A DNA stretch of 64,000 nt from Arenicola marina (taxonomy: Eukaryota; Annelida; Polychaeta; Arenicolidae). Shown here piece by piece: positions 1-12,300 of the stretch; the first letter of the stretch is position 1, and every line of letters begins with the position of its first letter. The position numbers and the translations under genes are program-made. Below the pieces are notes generated by a model. That model saw nothing but the letters and a program-made list of their open reading frames with translations, did no database searches and had not been told where the DNA came from. The stretch spans positions 9,629,961 to 9,693,960 of the forward strand of contig OZ025258.1 in NCBI GenBank assembly GCA_964019135.1. Direction: 5' to 3'.

Positions 1-27
1 TTTTTTACATGCCAAACCAAATGTTTT
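1..27 (-). CDS. Possible Kazal gene exon 3, cut by window edge
   Basis: A CAG on the minus strand at 30-28 is followed by one base that completes the split Leu codon, then KHLVWHVK to the edge. In Kazal domains the segment before the last Cys is typically a hydrophobic/basic strand of this kind. The upstream pyrimidine tract is poor and the decisive Cys lies outside the window, so this is only a phase-compatible candidate. Confidence 0.3.
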
Positions 28-2952
28 CTGGCCTCGGCGAAGTCACTCACTATGCGACGGAATGTGGTGCAACCCGAAATTAGTTGACAAGGCACGTATG
101 CCCCTCCATTGCAACTGTGGCGACCGTTGACTATAGCCATAGTGATATCCATTGCCGATAGCGACAGTAACACCCATTGCCTAAAGCAACGTGACACAAC
201 ATTTCCTATAGCAACAGTGACACCCAATACCCAATTAGTAAGTAATTAAAGATTTATGAAGGAGCCAGCCCGGGGTACGGGTGTAGGTAGTAGGCCACTT
301 ACTTATGCATGTTCCCATGTGCATGACGGTCAAGGGCGTTTTCTTCCTGCAACATTTTGAAGGTCACAATTAGGTGAATGAAACTTTCTGGTGTGTGATC
401 CGGGGGGGAGGGAGGGGGAGGGGGGGGCACTATATTGCTACAGTGGTGGGGGTGTGCCGCCCATGCCATAGAAAGCATGTGGAGAGCGAGAGAAAAGTGC
501 GCGATTTTGTGGTCATTAAGAGATAATTTTTGGGTTAAAAAAATGCATCTAAAATAGACCCTGACAGAAATTCGTAGTTATAAAAGGCATCAAAAATATC
601 AACTGAATTGCATAGTCAAGAACCGCAATTTTATACAAAAAAAGTCATTCTCACATCGAGAGATATTGTTGATTTCCGCCTCGGGGAATGAGAGAAAAAA
701 GGGGTAATTTGGGCGGCACATATGTATATACCTAACTATATATAGTACTCCCCCCCCCACCCCCGGATGTTTTATTTACCGCTGGCTGATGTAATATGAT
801 CATAGCCCCCATTAACGCAACAACGAAGTCAAGAGAAAGATGAACGTGTTATGGTGGTATTAAATAAAGATCGTTACTGTTGCTATGTTGGCCATCACAA
901 ATATCAACAAAATCTTGAATCAAACTTACAGACATCCCTGTGACGTCATCATGCAGAGGTTGCTGTAGGTGCGGTCGTCACTGGCGCAGACGGGGTCATA
1001 GTTCATCGGGCACAGCACCACACATTCGGGCTCTTCAGCCGCAAGAGCGACACCTGTCGGCGGAGAATGATACGATTTAAACACGTGGCGCACCCAGTGT
1101 ACTTAGCCAGTTCAATTAACGTGAGGCGTCGAACAAATTTTTACCACACTATTATGATTGGTATGTTTAGACGGGTGGTAAGATCTAGATAGGACATGGA
1201 TACGCAGTATAGTAGAGGTCTCAATGGGACCGCTTACTATAGACATGGAGTAGAGGTGTCAATGGGACCGCTTACTATAGACATGGAGTAGAGGTCTCAA
1301 TGAGACCGCTTACTATAGACATGGCGTAGAGGTCTCACTGGAACCGCTTACTATAGACATGGCGTAGAGGTCTCACTGGGACCTCTTACTATAAGCATGG
1401 AGCAGAGGTCTCAATGGGACCTCTTACTATAGACATGGAGTAGAGGTGTCAATGGGACAGCTTACTATAGACATGGAGTAGAGGTCTCAATGAGACCGCT
1501 TACTATAGACATGGAGTAGAGGTCTCAATGGGACCGCTTACTATAGACATGGAGTAGAGGTGTCAATGGGACCGCTTACTATAGACATGGAGTAGAGGTC
1601 TCAATGGGACCGCTTACTATAGACATGGAGTAGAGGTGTCAATGGGACCGCTTACTATAGACATGGAGTAGAGGTCTCAATGGGACCGCTTACTATAGAC
1701 ATGGAGTAGAGGTCTCAATGAGACCGCTTACTATAGACATGGAGTAGAGGTCTCAATGAGACCGCTTACTATAGACATGGAGTAGAGGTGTCAATGGGAC
1801 CGCTTACTATAGACATGGAGTAGAGGTGTCAATGGGACCGCTTACTATAGACATGGAGTAGAGGTCTCAATGGGACCGCTTACTATAGACATGGAGTAGA
1901 GGTGTCAATGGGACCGCTTACTATAGACATGGAGTAGAGGTCTCAATGGGACCGCTTACTATAGACATGGAGTAGAGGTCTCAATGGGACCGATTACTAT
2001 AGACATGGAGTAGAGGTCTCGATGGGACCGATTACTATAGACATGGAGTAGAGGTCTCACTGGGACCGATTACTATAGACATGGAGTAGAGGTCTCACTG
2101 GAACCTCTTACTATAGACATGGAGTAGAGGTCTCACTGGAACCTCTTACTATAGACATGGAGTAGAAGTCTCAGTAAGACCTCTTACTATATGCATAGAG
2201 TAGAGGTCTCACTGGAACCTCTTACTATATGCTTGGAGTAGAGATCTCAATTAATGGGACCGCTTACTATAGACATGGCGTAGAGGTCTCACTGGGACCT
2301 CATACTATAAACATGGAGTAGAGGTCTCAATGGGACCTCTTACTATAGACATGGAGTAGAGGTGTCAATGGGACGGCTTACTATAGACATGGAGTAGAAG
2401 TATCACTGGGACCTCTTACTATATGCATGGAGTAGAGGTCTCAATGGGACGGCTTACTATAGACAAGGAGTGGAGGTCTCACTGGGACTTCTTACTATAT
2501 GCATGGAGTATAGGTGAAACATGAAGTGGAGTTTTCAAGAGAAGAAATGGCAATATATCTTGTTGACCTTATTACTACTGCTGATTATTTGTGATAGAAA
2601 TCAGCTGCAATTATGTATATATTTCAGGATTTATTATCATCCATTTATATGATAATAGGATAATAATTTGTGGGATATTCATACGTAAAAGGCCTTAGGC
2701 CCATTGTACACACCATAAACTAATTTAAATGGCATTATTTGACCAATACATGACATAGAGTATATAATTAAAAAACTATAATGGCTCAAGTTATGAGATC
2801 TAGGCTTTGACTAGAGGTCGCTGTCGCTTGGATCACGGGGGTGTATGGGTAAAATATCCAACAGCTGTGTGATACCGTTAAAACGTTAAAACATGACACC
2901 AGCGTCAACATAACATACCTATTAAACACAGGATGAGGCTGGAATAGTTCAT
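1..2952 (-). CDS. Kazal-type serine protease inhibitor gene, 5' part (3' end beyond window)
   Basis: Small secreted Kazal-domain protein, expected to inhibit serine proteases outside the cell. Exon 1 (2919-2952) encodes a start Met and a hydrophobic leader. Exon 2 (930-1053) completes the leader and carries the Kazal core: Cys-x3-Cys-x7-Cys-x10-Cys-x6-Cys with the hallmark PVC and TYSNLC. Exon 1 ends in phase 1 with a GTATGT donor, and exon 2 starts after a CAG acceptor needing two bases, so they join in frame to a clean signal peptide (MNYSSLILCLIG then VALAAEE). Exon 2 ends in phase 2 (GTAAGT). The last Cys of the fold must come from a later exon, tentatively 1-27, which runs off the left edge. 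The intron holds a 38-bp minisatellite. The Kazal signature is what the sequence shows; protease inhibition is family knowledge; the P1 residue and target are unknown. Confidence 0.75.
399..767 (+). mobile_element. Short dispersed element, G-rich terminal inverted repeats (copy 1)
   Basis: Starts TCCGGGGG and ends with the matching CCCCCGGA, enclosing about 350 bp that closely match 24103-24574. Shared internal landmarks are GGCACTA near the left end, GAGAGCGAGAGAAAAGTGCG, and GGCGGCACATATGTATATAC near the right end. No open frame. No convincing target duplication at this copy. A non-autonomous DNA element is the simplest reading. Confidence 0.55.
930..1053 (-). CDS. Kazal gene exon 2: end of signal peptide and Kazal core
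   Basis: The exon is 124 nt, between a CAG acceptor (minus strand) and a CT|GTAAGT donor. It encodes 40 whole codons: an Ala/Leu-rich leader end, an acidic linker, then five Cys in Kazal spacing with CPMNYDPVCASDD and TYSNLC. The sixth Cys is not in this exon. The acceptor and donor both fit consensus well, and the family motif is unambiguous. Confidence 0.85.
1206..2512. repeat. 38-bp minisatellite in Kazal intron, about 34 copies
   Basis: The unit reads ACTATAGACATGGAGTAGAG followed by GTCTCAATGGGACCGCTT. Copies near the left edge are nearly identical; those after about 2000 diverge (GATT or CTCTT for GCTT). Many units carry GGTCTC-AAT-GAGACC, a perfect 6-bp inverted repeat with a 3-base loop. 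The array occupies most of the 1.9-kb Kazal intron. Confidence 0.9.
2513..2918. other. Rest of Kazal intron, AT-rich, no feature seen
   Basis: AT-rich unique-looking sequence between the minisatellite and exon 1. No open frame or repeat recognised. Confidence 0.5.
2919..2952 (-). CDS. Kazal gene exon 1: start codon and signal peptide
   Basis: Reading the minus strand from ATG at 2952-2950 gives MNYSSLILCLI plus one base, then a GTATGT donor at 2918-2917. The residues form the hydrophobic core of a secretion signal. This Met was chosen over an upstream in-frame Met because the hydrophobic stretch follows it directly and the total leader length (about 17 residues with exon 2) is normal. Phase 1 matches exon 2. 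Confidence 0.7.
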
Positions 2953-3413
2953 TTTGTCCCTGCTGGTGTAAATACGTCTCACTGAATAATAGTTCTTTAG
3001 CAAGTTCCGTATGTGTATATGATGAGAGCCTACGACCAGCGTGGGTTTATATATTTTTGGGCATGCTGGCTGGGAAGGTCCAGTTAACACATGTTAGATA
3101 AGACACGTATAGTCCATATACTATCTATTTCTTGAAGCCGAGTTTGACTGCGTCATTACCAGCTACGGTGGCGGGTGACATGAGGCATGGGAATAGCGGG
3201 GGAAGGCAACATCTGTCCGACAGAGATAACAGCCTATCAATGTACTTATCTAATCTGGTGGTGACATTTACTGATTCAGACGCTCCGCATGGTATGCCTA
3301 ATATCAACGTTGAAGTCACCACGGGTTATTAAACCTTCCCATTCTGACTCATTCATTTGAATAGCATTTCGAATCATGAAATGTTAAAGTTATATACTTC
3401 TACCTTAAGACCT

Positions 3414-3519
3414 CGAAGGCGGATCCAGGGAGGAGGGGGGGGGGGATCCAGGGGGTCCGTTTATCAATGCAAAATTTGAAGTCCCCCCCCCCCTTTTCAG
3501 CTTCCTGGATCCGCCCCTG
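3414..3519. mobile_element. GGGGCGGATC-family short element, degraded copy
   Basis: The left end AAGGCGGATCCAGGG and right end CCTGGATCCGCCCCTG form terminal inverted repeats matching the better-preserved copies at 26977-27223 and 32114-32314. The interior is two homopolymer G/C blocks. The left terminus is mutated, so no target duplication can be read. Confidence 0.5.
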
Positions 3520-5789
3520 ATCTGCACATCTGACGCTATGAACACCTGAACTATCTACAAGATAGCGAACACAATGGGTCCGCTCTACATACATGGACAA
3601 GACGGATATTATAGTCGAAATAAACACATACTCGAACAACCCGTGGTTAATACAGGTAAATATGGTGAGGACAAGTGTAGGAAGACGGTGCTCTATCATG
3701 GAAGCATATAATCAACGAGATGAAATATCCTACATCTAAAGATGAGCTTAAACATACAGTTTTATTATGAAAATATTCAGAACGTGAATTTTTGCAAGGT
3801 GAACGTAAAATGAAATAATAGCTATAAATTGTTATATGGTAGTTCCCTTAGTCGCTCACAATATGCAACAAATGTAACAGCTTCATGTTATAGAGTAGTT
3901 ATATTAACTTGTTACGTAGTTAACATAGTTCAGGTCAACAATTTCATAAAATGTAGATGATTATTAGCCATAGTACATAGGCATATCCATAACATTTCAT
4001 CCGTATGTCATGGTCGGTTACTATCCCGCCAGTGCTACCCTTTTTACCCTTTCCATTTTACCGACGTGAGGTTATTTTTTATTTTATGTTATCTGATCTT
4101 AACACCGCTTGTAATACTTTGTGGACAATTAAAGATAAATTGATACTTATCTATAATGCTGATACAACATCTTCCAGCCACAAGACACATACGACTAGTG
4201 TTAGCCCATGTATTGCGAATAATTTGACACATAAAACTGTACATGCTAGCCTTAATGGTATTTCCTAAGCTATGTAGTGACATTTCTAACTGAAAAGCAA
4301 GTATTTTCCCCAAACCAAGCACCGATAATAGCTTTACTGTTAATCTTTTTCCTTGGCGCAATAGGGGGCGTTGCACATTCTGTCCGAATGGGGGCAGCAT
4401 CTTACGGTTTAGCCCCAGGCAGCCAGACTCCGTCTCACACTTGGCTGTGAACAACTATGAAATTGGCTCGTTAACATGTTAACATTTAGTAAGGGCGCTG
4501 GATATGCAAAGGTGTTGATTAGCAACTGAACAATAACAATTATTAACATATTTACACTAAACAACCAGTAAGTGCGCCATATAAGTTTCCATAAAACATT
4601 TTGAAATATCGCTATAAAGTCTATTAATAATAAGGCATTACGGAAAAAAAGGAAGAAGAAATATATTACTTTTTTTCATTTACAGGCAAAGCAAGATTTT
4701 TGTTAAACAAAATTTGGTCTTTCTTTTTCACACACAAAAATAGCCCCCCCACCCCGCCCGACTTACATACCTCTGAATCAACAGCACCACCATCATGAAA
4801 CACCTCTCCTGCCGCCCTCACACACCTCCCCACACATCACCCCCGCCCCCCCCCGCACACACACCAGCCCGTCCCAACCCACTCTAACCCATGTGACTTC
4901 ATTGTGAAGCCCCTATCTACCATTAACACGTCACCTGTATTTAAGTTTATCTAAGAAACCACTGTCCATGGTGAGCTGTTTAATTGTCCCTTGCGGTTCT
5001 CTCAAACGCTTTTGAAACAAAAGCATAAAGATGCCTTGGAGCAATCCCAATTAAAACCTTGAAAGTCGTTGTAGCTTTGTACTGCGCCTACAAATTGCCG
5101 TGATTGGGCCAAGTTTGTACGATTTTGTACCTTAAATTCAGTTGCATCAATCGACACTAACCCTAACAACAATAGTTAGTTACTATGGTGGAATATCCTG
5201 CGAAACCCAACTTGTTTAAGCAGTATAACCAGCAGCCATGCGGTGTGTTTATACTGGATCCCCCGCGGGCCTGAGCGGGTGTTTTTCCGAATGTAATTAT
5301 GTATGCGCGCACGTGCACGAGCGAGGGCTATTTTTAGTAACTAGCAGGATTCGCATACCAGGCAATCGAATCTATGTAGGGGTCTTACTTTTTATACCAA
5401 CAAGCATAATAAGCCAAACACCAAGGTCTATTTAGTGCTGTGCTGTGATTACTTTTCGGGTGCTAGAAGTGACTTGTATTTTACATATTGCAATACATCC
5501 TTAATTATATCCCTGTTGCACCAGCTTATAAAGTGCCCCTGGCCAACTAAGCGAAGAGGAGAGGAATAAACCTACATATTTATAGAACGACCCTATTTCT
5601 ATCCGCTGGCCATCAATGTCTCACCATGCATTTCTTTGCGAGTGCTTCTCCATTTTTCAATACAACAACCGATGATCTTTACCAAAATATCCTAGTTCGT
5701 TCGGACAATACCATTAGAGATAGACACACATCTGCACACATCAAGAAACACCAATAGATCTCATCAAAATAAACACCATCACAAAATCC

Positions 5790-5823
<34 letters not shown>

Positions 5824-6399
5824 TAATTCGTGTATATATAACGTGAAGAGAAATGACTATAAGCACGCATCCCTGCCCCGTCTCTACCTAACAATAAAAG
5901 TAATGTATCAAACCTTCGTGGTTTTTTAATGCATGACGTTAACCTCGCCGTAAAGGATGGTAATGCAATGTATGTATTAAGGCTACACAGCGGTACACAC
6001 ACGGCGCTGGGGTTTCTAGGGTCGTATCTTTTCGATGGACCCCCGACTACCACCGCCCCGGCCGGGTGCTGGTCCCCATTAAGTGGAGCAGAGTTTTTAT
6101 TACAGATCGCCCGGGTTTACCCCGTAAGTTAATTTACACACAAACAAGAGATATTCGACCATAGGTCGAGGACGAAAATACATAAGTACATTTAGGAGCT
6201 GTATTAATGGCGACGTTACGAGTCGTCAGGGCCAATTTTGGCTAAAGGGCCTTATAGGGGCAATTTGGGCTAAATGCTGCCTTCGACAGGCAGTGTGGCA
6301 CTGTAGGCGGAGCTTAATTGGACATCCAGTTTGAAGCCCAGGCGCTTCTCTTGAAGCAATATTACCGATACTTTCGTATCTTTTATTTATTATGTCTTC
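3520..6399. other. Intergenic, no gene recognised
   Basis: Mostly AT-rich with short uninformative open frames lacking family motifs. Contains a (TA)n tract at 5793-5821 and a C-rich stretch around 4740-4870. No coding exon with paired splice sites was found by eye. Confidence 0.5.
5793..5821. repeat. (TA)n microsatellite
   Basis: About 14 uninterrupted TA dinucleotides. Confidence 0.95.
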
Positions 6400-7780
6400 G
6401 TGACTTCACGAACTTCATTTGACGACCACGACAATATTCGCGATGGCTTCTATTTTGTTAATTATACCTACTTACGAAATCATGGGTGAACTCATGAACT
6501 TGTGGGTGATGGTAGCTATTGCCAAATTAGCTGAACATCAAGCAGGCCCAAACTTTCGTAGGGGCACGTTAGCTATGACGTCATTTTTGACGCATACTTA
6601 TCCCCTGCACCAAAACAGTTACACACAGTACAAACTGTCCCTGAACACGACCTGCAACGTAAAGCGACCCGAAAGTCGCCATACCTTATGATAGCTGAGT
6701 AATAGCTTACGTACGATGTGTGACGTCATGATGTCATAGTGACGTTATGACGTGACGCACGACAACGTCCAAGTGGAAATACGCCAAGGTTTACTGCCAC
6801 AACTTATTCGATTGAAGAGCCAGGCGATAGAAAGAATAGTCCTTCAGCTATGGCTTGACGAAATGGCCAAAAGTTGCATTAGTTCATCATTGCGGAGACA
6901 CGGAGACCTAGGACAAGAACAAAGAACACTGCATGCGAAGTGATATAGCAACTCATTTGTTTCTTTTACTGGTTCTCTGCCGATCGATGGTCCCTACCAT
7001 TTGGCGTAAAGATCACAGCTCTGGCATGTTTTTCTTAATTTTGACGTTGTTTTTAAGATGGACACAATCTCCATTCACTCATCATTGGTTTCCCCGCAAA
7101 GGTTTCGTCCCACTTTGAAGCACTCTAGCGCCATAACTGAGCAACATCCGCCTGATTGAAGCATTAAGTGATCTGTAGATGCTTATTGGCAACTAGTGGG
7201 CGAAAAGAAAGCAATTTTAGCATTTTTATCTGATTTTTGACGATTTTTCTTTCAATGGCAAGAATCTGTATGTTTATCATTAGGCCAGTGGCTTCGTTGC
7301 ATGGAAACAAAAAGTAATACAGATATCGCCGTGTTTTTCTTATAACTTGCTTACAAGTGATATTACCTCACTGTGTGGCGAAGGAGACTGAAATAGCTTG
7401 AGTGGAAGTAGGTCATATTCGATCAAGTTCATTTTTCCCCATAGGATCCCATGTTAAACGATTTCAACTATATACCGAAAAGTAATGTGGCTATGGAACC
7501 ATGTTGACAGATTATGACTCAGCTTAGTATTATCCACCCACAGCTGCAAGCATTGAGTGATGACTTGAATAGGACACCCGTGGGAGCCTCTGCTAACACC
7601 CAAAAGCCGTATCTTTCACCATTGGCCAAAATTCAAAAAAATCCTGTGACGTCACTATTTGCTCCAATCGCATGAGATAAGCACCGAGGCTACTATGTAT
7701 CATGTTTAACTAAGAAAAAAATGCCGGTGTCGCTTGATGGAGGCACTTGTGAAATACACGACAAAACATTTATCCCAGCC
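6400..7780 (+). repeat. Dispersed repeat rich in TGACGTCA-like motifs (copy R1)
   Basis: Matches 40563-42280 (same orientation) and 56520-57120 (inverted) over long stretches. Examples are GGCTTCTATTTT, CGTTAGCTATGACGTCATTT, ATGGCTTGACGAAAT and the cluster at 6720-6765. The cluster packs TGACGTCA, TGATGTCA, TGACGTTA and TGACGTGA within about 45 bp. Short frames inside are interrupted and differ between copies, so it does not look coding now. Element class unknown; ends not defined. Confidence 0.65.
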
Positions 7781-8219
7781 TAAAGATACAGCGCTTTAAC
7801 ATGGGAAGTCCCATAGAGAACTGCCGTCGGCCCTGGAACCGGAAGTAAGATAGGAACATATTTTTTTTAGTTTGCAGCTATACGAGGAACTACGTTTCCT
7901 ACAATATGATGCTACTCACTCATTTTTGGGATTTTTTCCTGATTTTTTACGATTTTTTTTAACTACTAAAAGTGACGTCATCGTGACGTCACGTGACGCA
8001 TCGGAGAACTCTAAGATTCGACACAACTCATCTCAATTCATATTTCTATGGCATATTAGAACATCATAGCGATAGCTTGATGGCAAATGTGCCCAAAAGC
8101 GAGAAAAACTGACAAAGGTCATTTAGTGCGTTTTCCGCAAAACGTACGACCTCATTTTACTCGAAATGACTATTACGCATCAAAAAGTAAACAATACCCG
8201 AAAACTGCGCCTTAATGTG
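7781..8219. other. Unclassified, further TGACGTCA motifs
   Basis: AT-rich, with TGACGTCATCGTGACGTCAC near 7972. It may be the distal part of the neighbouring dispersed repeat, but I could not match it to the other copies. Confidence 0.3.
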
Positions 8220-8239
8220 TAGCACATTTTACAACTCAC

Positions 8240-8560
8240 CCGGAATCTCTAGCTTTAATATTAACGGAGATATATGCATTCTTAGTTTTTTTTTCAAAAA
8301 ATCGCTGTGACCTTGACCTTCGACCTTTTGACCTGGGTGACGAGTACGTTCTAGCCCTACTCCGTAGCTATAAGGTACGGAAGACTGCGAACCGATGCAT
8401 GGAGTTGTTAGGCCATAAGAAGACTTCCCGTTTTTGCGTGAAACAGACATACATATATAGAAACAGACAAACAAACACGACCAACCGACATATGACAAAA
8501 ATTGAAAATTTTCGTCATAACAACGTTACCGTGGTCGTAAACCACCAACCAGGGTATGGA
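8240..8560. repeat. Degenerate dispersed repeat with GACCTTGACC core
   Basis: Contains a run of TGACCT-type words, then a stretch of ACAGACA and ACAAACAAACA words around 8443-8480. From general experience this word combination recurs in marine invertebrate genomes as a repeat remnant. No second copy in this window, so the repeat label is inference. Confidence 0.35.
8308..8334. promoter_or_regulatory. Cluster of nuclear-receptor-type half-sites (TGACCT)
   Basis: TGACCT occurs at 8308-8313, 8314-8319 and 8329-8334, with CGACCT at 8321-8326, all in one orientation and separated by 0, 1 and 2 bases. TGACCT is the complement of AGGTCA, the half-site of the retinoid/thyroid/orphan receptor class. 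It lies about 0.9 kb upstream of the lipocalin start. Function is inference, and the motif may simply belong to a repeat. Confidence 0.3.
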
Positions 8561-8574
8561 ATAACTACAGCAGT

Positions 8575-9110
8575 CCATCGCGCCCCGCCCCCGGCCCCGC
8601 CACACCCCCTTCTCCTTCTCCCACCCTCCAGCAGACAACGACACTGGCCCATCGTCTCCCCTCCCCTCCCCCTCCCCCTCTCAATCTCCTATACCACGAC
8701 GTCCACCACCCTCAGCCACCCCCACCCCCACCCCTCCCTTCACGCCATGCCCTCGACAACACCCTCTTGCCCCAAATGAGCTCCTCCATCCTTCCCGCCA
8801 CCATCATAAGCACCACTCTTGCCACCCTCTCCTCCACCCTTCCGGCCACCCTCACCTCCACCCTCACCCTCACCCCCACCTGCACCAGCCTCGCCCTGTG
8901 TGGGTAGAGGGTGGCGACCAACGGCATTGATTGTCACCCCCTCCCAGCACGGCCACGGCCCCCCCACACGTCCCACTCCTCCACCGCTACATAAGGGTGG
9001 TATGGCTGGCCCCCCGACCCCGAGCCCCGTCTAATGCTGCGCCCACTAACAGCCCCTTCCAATCCACCAACCCCCAACCCCCACCCACCCGCCGCCACCC
9101 ACACACGTGA
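8575..9110. other. C-rich low-complexity stretch upstream of lipocalin
   Basis: Long CCACCC/CCTCC runs with open frames on both strands that are compositional artefacts. It may be the promoter-proximal region of the lipocalin gene. No TATA box recognised. Confidence 0.5.
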
Positions 9111-9222
9111 CGTCGTAACGAAAGACACCCGGCCGTCACCGCCTGTCTGTCTCACCTCAGTCGCCGATCAATACGGAATAACGATAGTTACACACACGGG
9201 AGATACAACATCCAGGATAAAA

Positions 9223-9372
9223 ATGGTGGAAACTGGCGTGAGGCCCGGGAGTCTGCCTACCCTGGTCCTCCTGTGCCTGTTACCCTGCCTACTGGTCCGA
9301 CCCCTGGCCGCCCAGGGTGAGGGGTGTGTGGTCGCCGACATCGTCACTCAGTCCGACTTCAAACTCGACAAG
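9223..9372 (+). CDS. Lipocalin exon 1: signal peptide and N-terminus
   Basis: ATG in good context (AAAATGG) begins 50 codons: a basic N-region, a Leu-rich core (LVLLCLLPCLL), a likely cleavage after LAAQ, then GEGCVVADI and FKLDK. The early Cys matches the first Cys of ApoD. The exon ends AAG|GTGGGT in phase 0. In-frame Met codons upstream lie in C-rich sequence and would bury the signal peptide, so this Met is preferred. Confidence 0.8.
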
Positions 9373-12300
9373 GTGGGTCCCAACTAAAATACAAATAAAG
9401 CATGCTTTCTGTTCCCTTGTTCTTTTTTGGTTTCAGCTCCCTCTGGTCCATCCGTGGCATAACTGCTAACGACCCCCCACAAACACCTCCCTCTGGCCCA
9501 TCTGTGGCATCTGTGGCATCACTGCTAACGCCCCCCCCCGCCTAGACACCCCCCCTCTGGTCCATTGGCATCACTGCTCACGATCCCCCCCCAAACACCC
9601 GCCGCTGGTCCATCAGTGGCATCACTGCTAACGACCCCCCCCCCCTGGACACCCTCCGCTGGTCCATCATTGGCATCACTGCTAACGACCCCCCCCCCTG
9701 GACACCCCCCGCTGGTCCATCAGTGGCATCACTGCTAACGACCCCCCCCCCCCCCTAGACACGTCCCTTTGGTCCAACAGTGGCATCACTGCTAACGACC
9801 CCCCCCTGGACACCTCCCTCTGGTCCATCAGTGGCATCACTGCTAACGACCCCCCCCCCCCCCTAGACACCTCCCTCTGGTCCACCAGTGGCATCACTGC
9901 TAACGACCCCCCCCCCTGGACACCTCCCTCTGGTCCATCAGTGGCATCACTGCTAACGACCCCTCCCCCCCCCTGGACACCTCCCTCTGGTCCATCTGTG
10001 GCATCACTGCTAACGACCCCCCCCCGCCTAGACACCCCCCCCCCCTCTGGTCCATTGGCATCACTGCTCACGATCCCCCCCCAAACACCCCCCGCTGGTC
10101 CATCAGTGGCATCACTGCTAACGACCCCTCCCCCCCCTGGACACCTCCGTCTGGTCCACCAGTAGCATCACTGCTAACGACCCCCCCCCTGGACACCTCC
10201 CTCTGGTCCATCAGTGGCATCACTGCTAACGACCCCGCCCCCCCTGGACACCCCCCGCCGGTCCATCAGTGGCATCACTGCTAACGACCCCCCCCTAGAC
10301 ACCTCCCTCTGGTCCAACAGTGGCATCACTGCTAACGACCCCCCCCCCTGGACACCTCCCTCTGGTCCACCAGTGGCATCACTGCTAACGACCACCCCCC
10401 CCTGGACACCTCCCTCTGGTCCATCAGTGGCATCACTGCTAACGACACCCCCCCGCTAGACACCTCCCTCTGGTCCATCAGTGGCATCACTGCTAACGAC
10501 CCCACCCCCCTAGACACCTCCCTCTGGTCCATCAGTGGCATCACTGCTAACGACTCCCCCTCCCTGGACACCTCCCTCTGGTCCATCAGTGGCATCACTG
10601 CTAACGACCCCCCCCCTGGACACCCCCCGCTGGTCCATCAGTGGCATCACTGCTAACGAGCCCTCCCCCCCCAAACACCCCCCGCTGGTCCATCAGTGGC
10701 ATCACTGCTAACGACCCCGCCCCCCCTGGACACCCCCCGCCGGTCCATCAGTGGCATCACTGCTAACGACCCCACCCCCCTAGACACCTCCCTCTGGTCC
10801 ATCAGTGGCATCACTGCTAACGACTCCCCCTCCCTGGACACCTTCCTCTGGTCCATCAGTGGCATCACTGCTAACGACCCCCCCCCTGGACACCCCCCGC
10901 TGGTCCATCAGTGGCATCACTGCTAACGAGCCCTCCCCCCCCAAACACCCCCCGCTGGTCCATCAGTGGCATCACTGCTAACGACCCCGCCCCCACTGGA
11001 CACCCCCCGCTGGTCCATCAGTGGCATCACTGCTAACGAGCCCTCCCCCCCCAAACACCCCCCGCTGGTCCATCAGTGGCATCACTGCTAACGACCCCGC
11101 CCCCCCTGGACACCCTCCGCTGGTCCATCAGTGGCATCACTGCTAACGACCCCCCCCCTGGACACCCCCGCTGGTCCATCAGTGGCATCACTGCTAACGA
11201 CCCCCCCCCCTGGACACCCTCCGCTGGTCCATCAGTGGCATCACTGCTAACGACCCCCCCCCCCCCCCCGGACACCCCCCGCTGGTCCATCAGTGGCATC
11301 ACTGGTAACGACCCCCCCCCCTGGACACCTCCCTCTGGTCCATCTGTGGCATCACTGCTAACGAACCCCCCCACCCCCCTGGACACCTCCCTCTGGTCCA
11401 TCAGTGTCATCACTGCTAACGACCCCCCCCCCCTTGGACACCCCCCGCTGGTCCATCAGTGGCATCACTGCTAACGACCCCTCCCCCCCAAACACCCCCC
11501 GCTGGTCCATCAGTGGCATCACTGCTAACGACCCCGCCCCCCCCTGGACACCCCCCGCCGGTCCATCAGTGGCATCACTGCTAACGACCCACCCCCCTGG
11601 ATACCCCCCGCTGGTCCATCAGTGGCATCACTGCTAACGACCCCCTCCCCCTGGACACCCCCCGCTGGTCCATCAGTGGCATCACTGCTAACGACCCCCC
11701 CCCCCTGGACACCCCCCGCTGGTCCATCAGTGGCATCACTGCTAACGACCCCCCCCCTGGACACCTCCCTCTGGTCCATCAGTGGCATCACTGCTAACGA
11801 CCCACCCCCCCTGGACACCTCCCCCTCTGGTCCACCAGTGGCATCACTGCTAACGACCCCCCCACTGGACACCCCCCGCTGGTCCATCAGTGGCATCACT
11901 GCTGACGACCCCCCCCCCCCCTGGACACCTCCCTCTGGTCCACCAGTGGCATCACTGCTAACGACCCCCCTCCCCTGGACACCCCCCGCTGGTCCATCAG
12001 TGGCATCACTGCTGACGACCCCCCCCCTGGACACCTCCCTCTGGTCCACCAGTGGCATCACTGCTAACGACCCCCCCCCCTGGACACCTCCCTCTGGTCC
12101 ATCAGTGGCATCACTGCTAACGACCCCCCCCCCCCCTGGACACCCCCCGCTGGTCCATCAGTGGCATCACTGCTAACGACCCCCCCTAGACACCTCCCTC
12201 TGGTCCATCAGTGGCATCACTGCTAACGACCCCCCCCCCCTGGACACCCCCCGCTGGTCCATCAGTGGCATCACTGCTAACGACCCCCCCCCCCCCCTGG

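Noticed and set aside
4005..4454. 87- and 121-codon overlapping frames on opposite strands
   Set aside because: No motif, no splice context, and each is the shadow of the other.
8712..9155. Gly-rich and Pro-rich frames before the lipocalin
   Set aside because: Low-complexity CCACCC/GGTGGG sequence open on both strands with no motifs.
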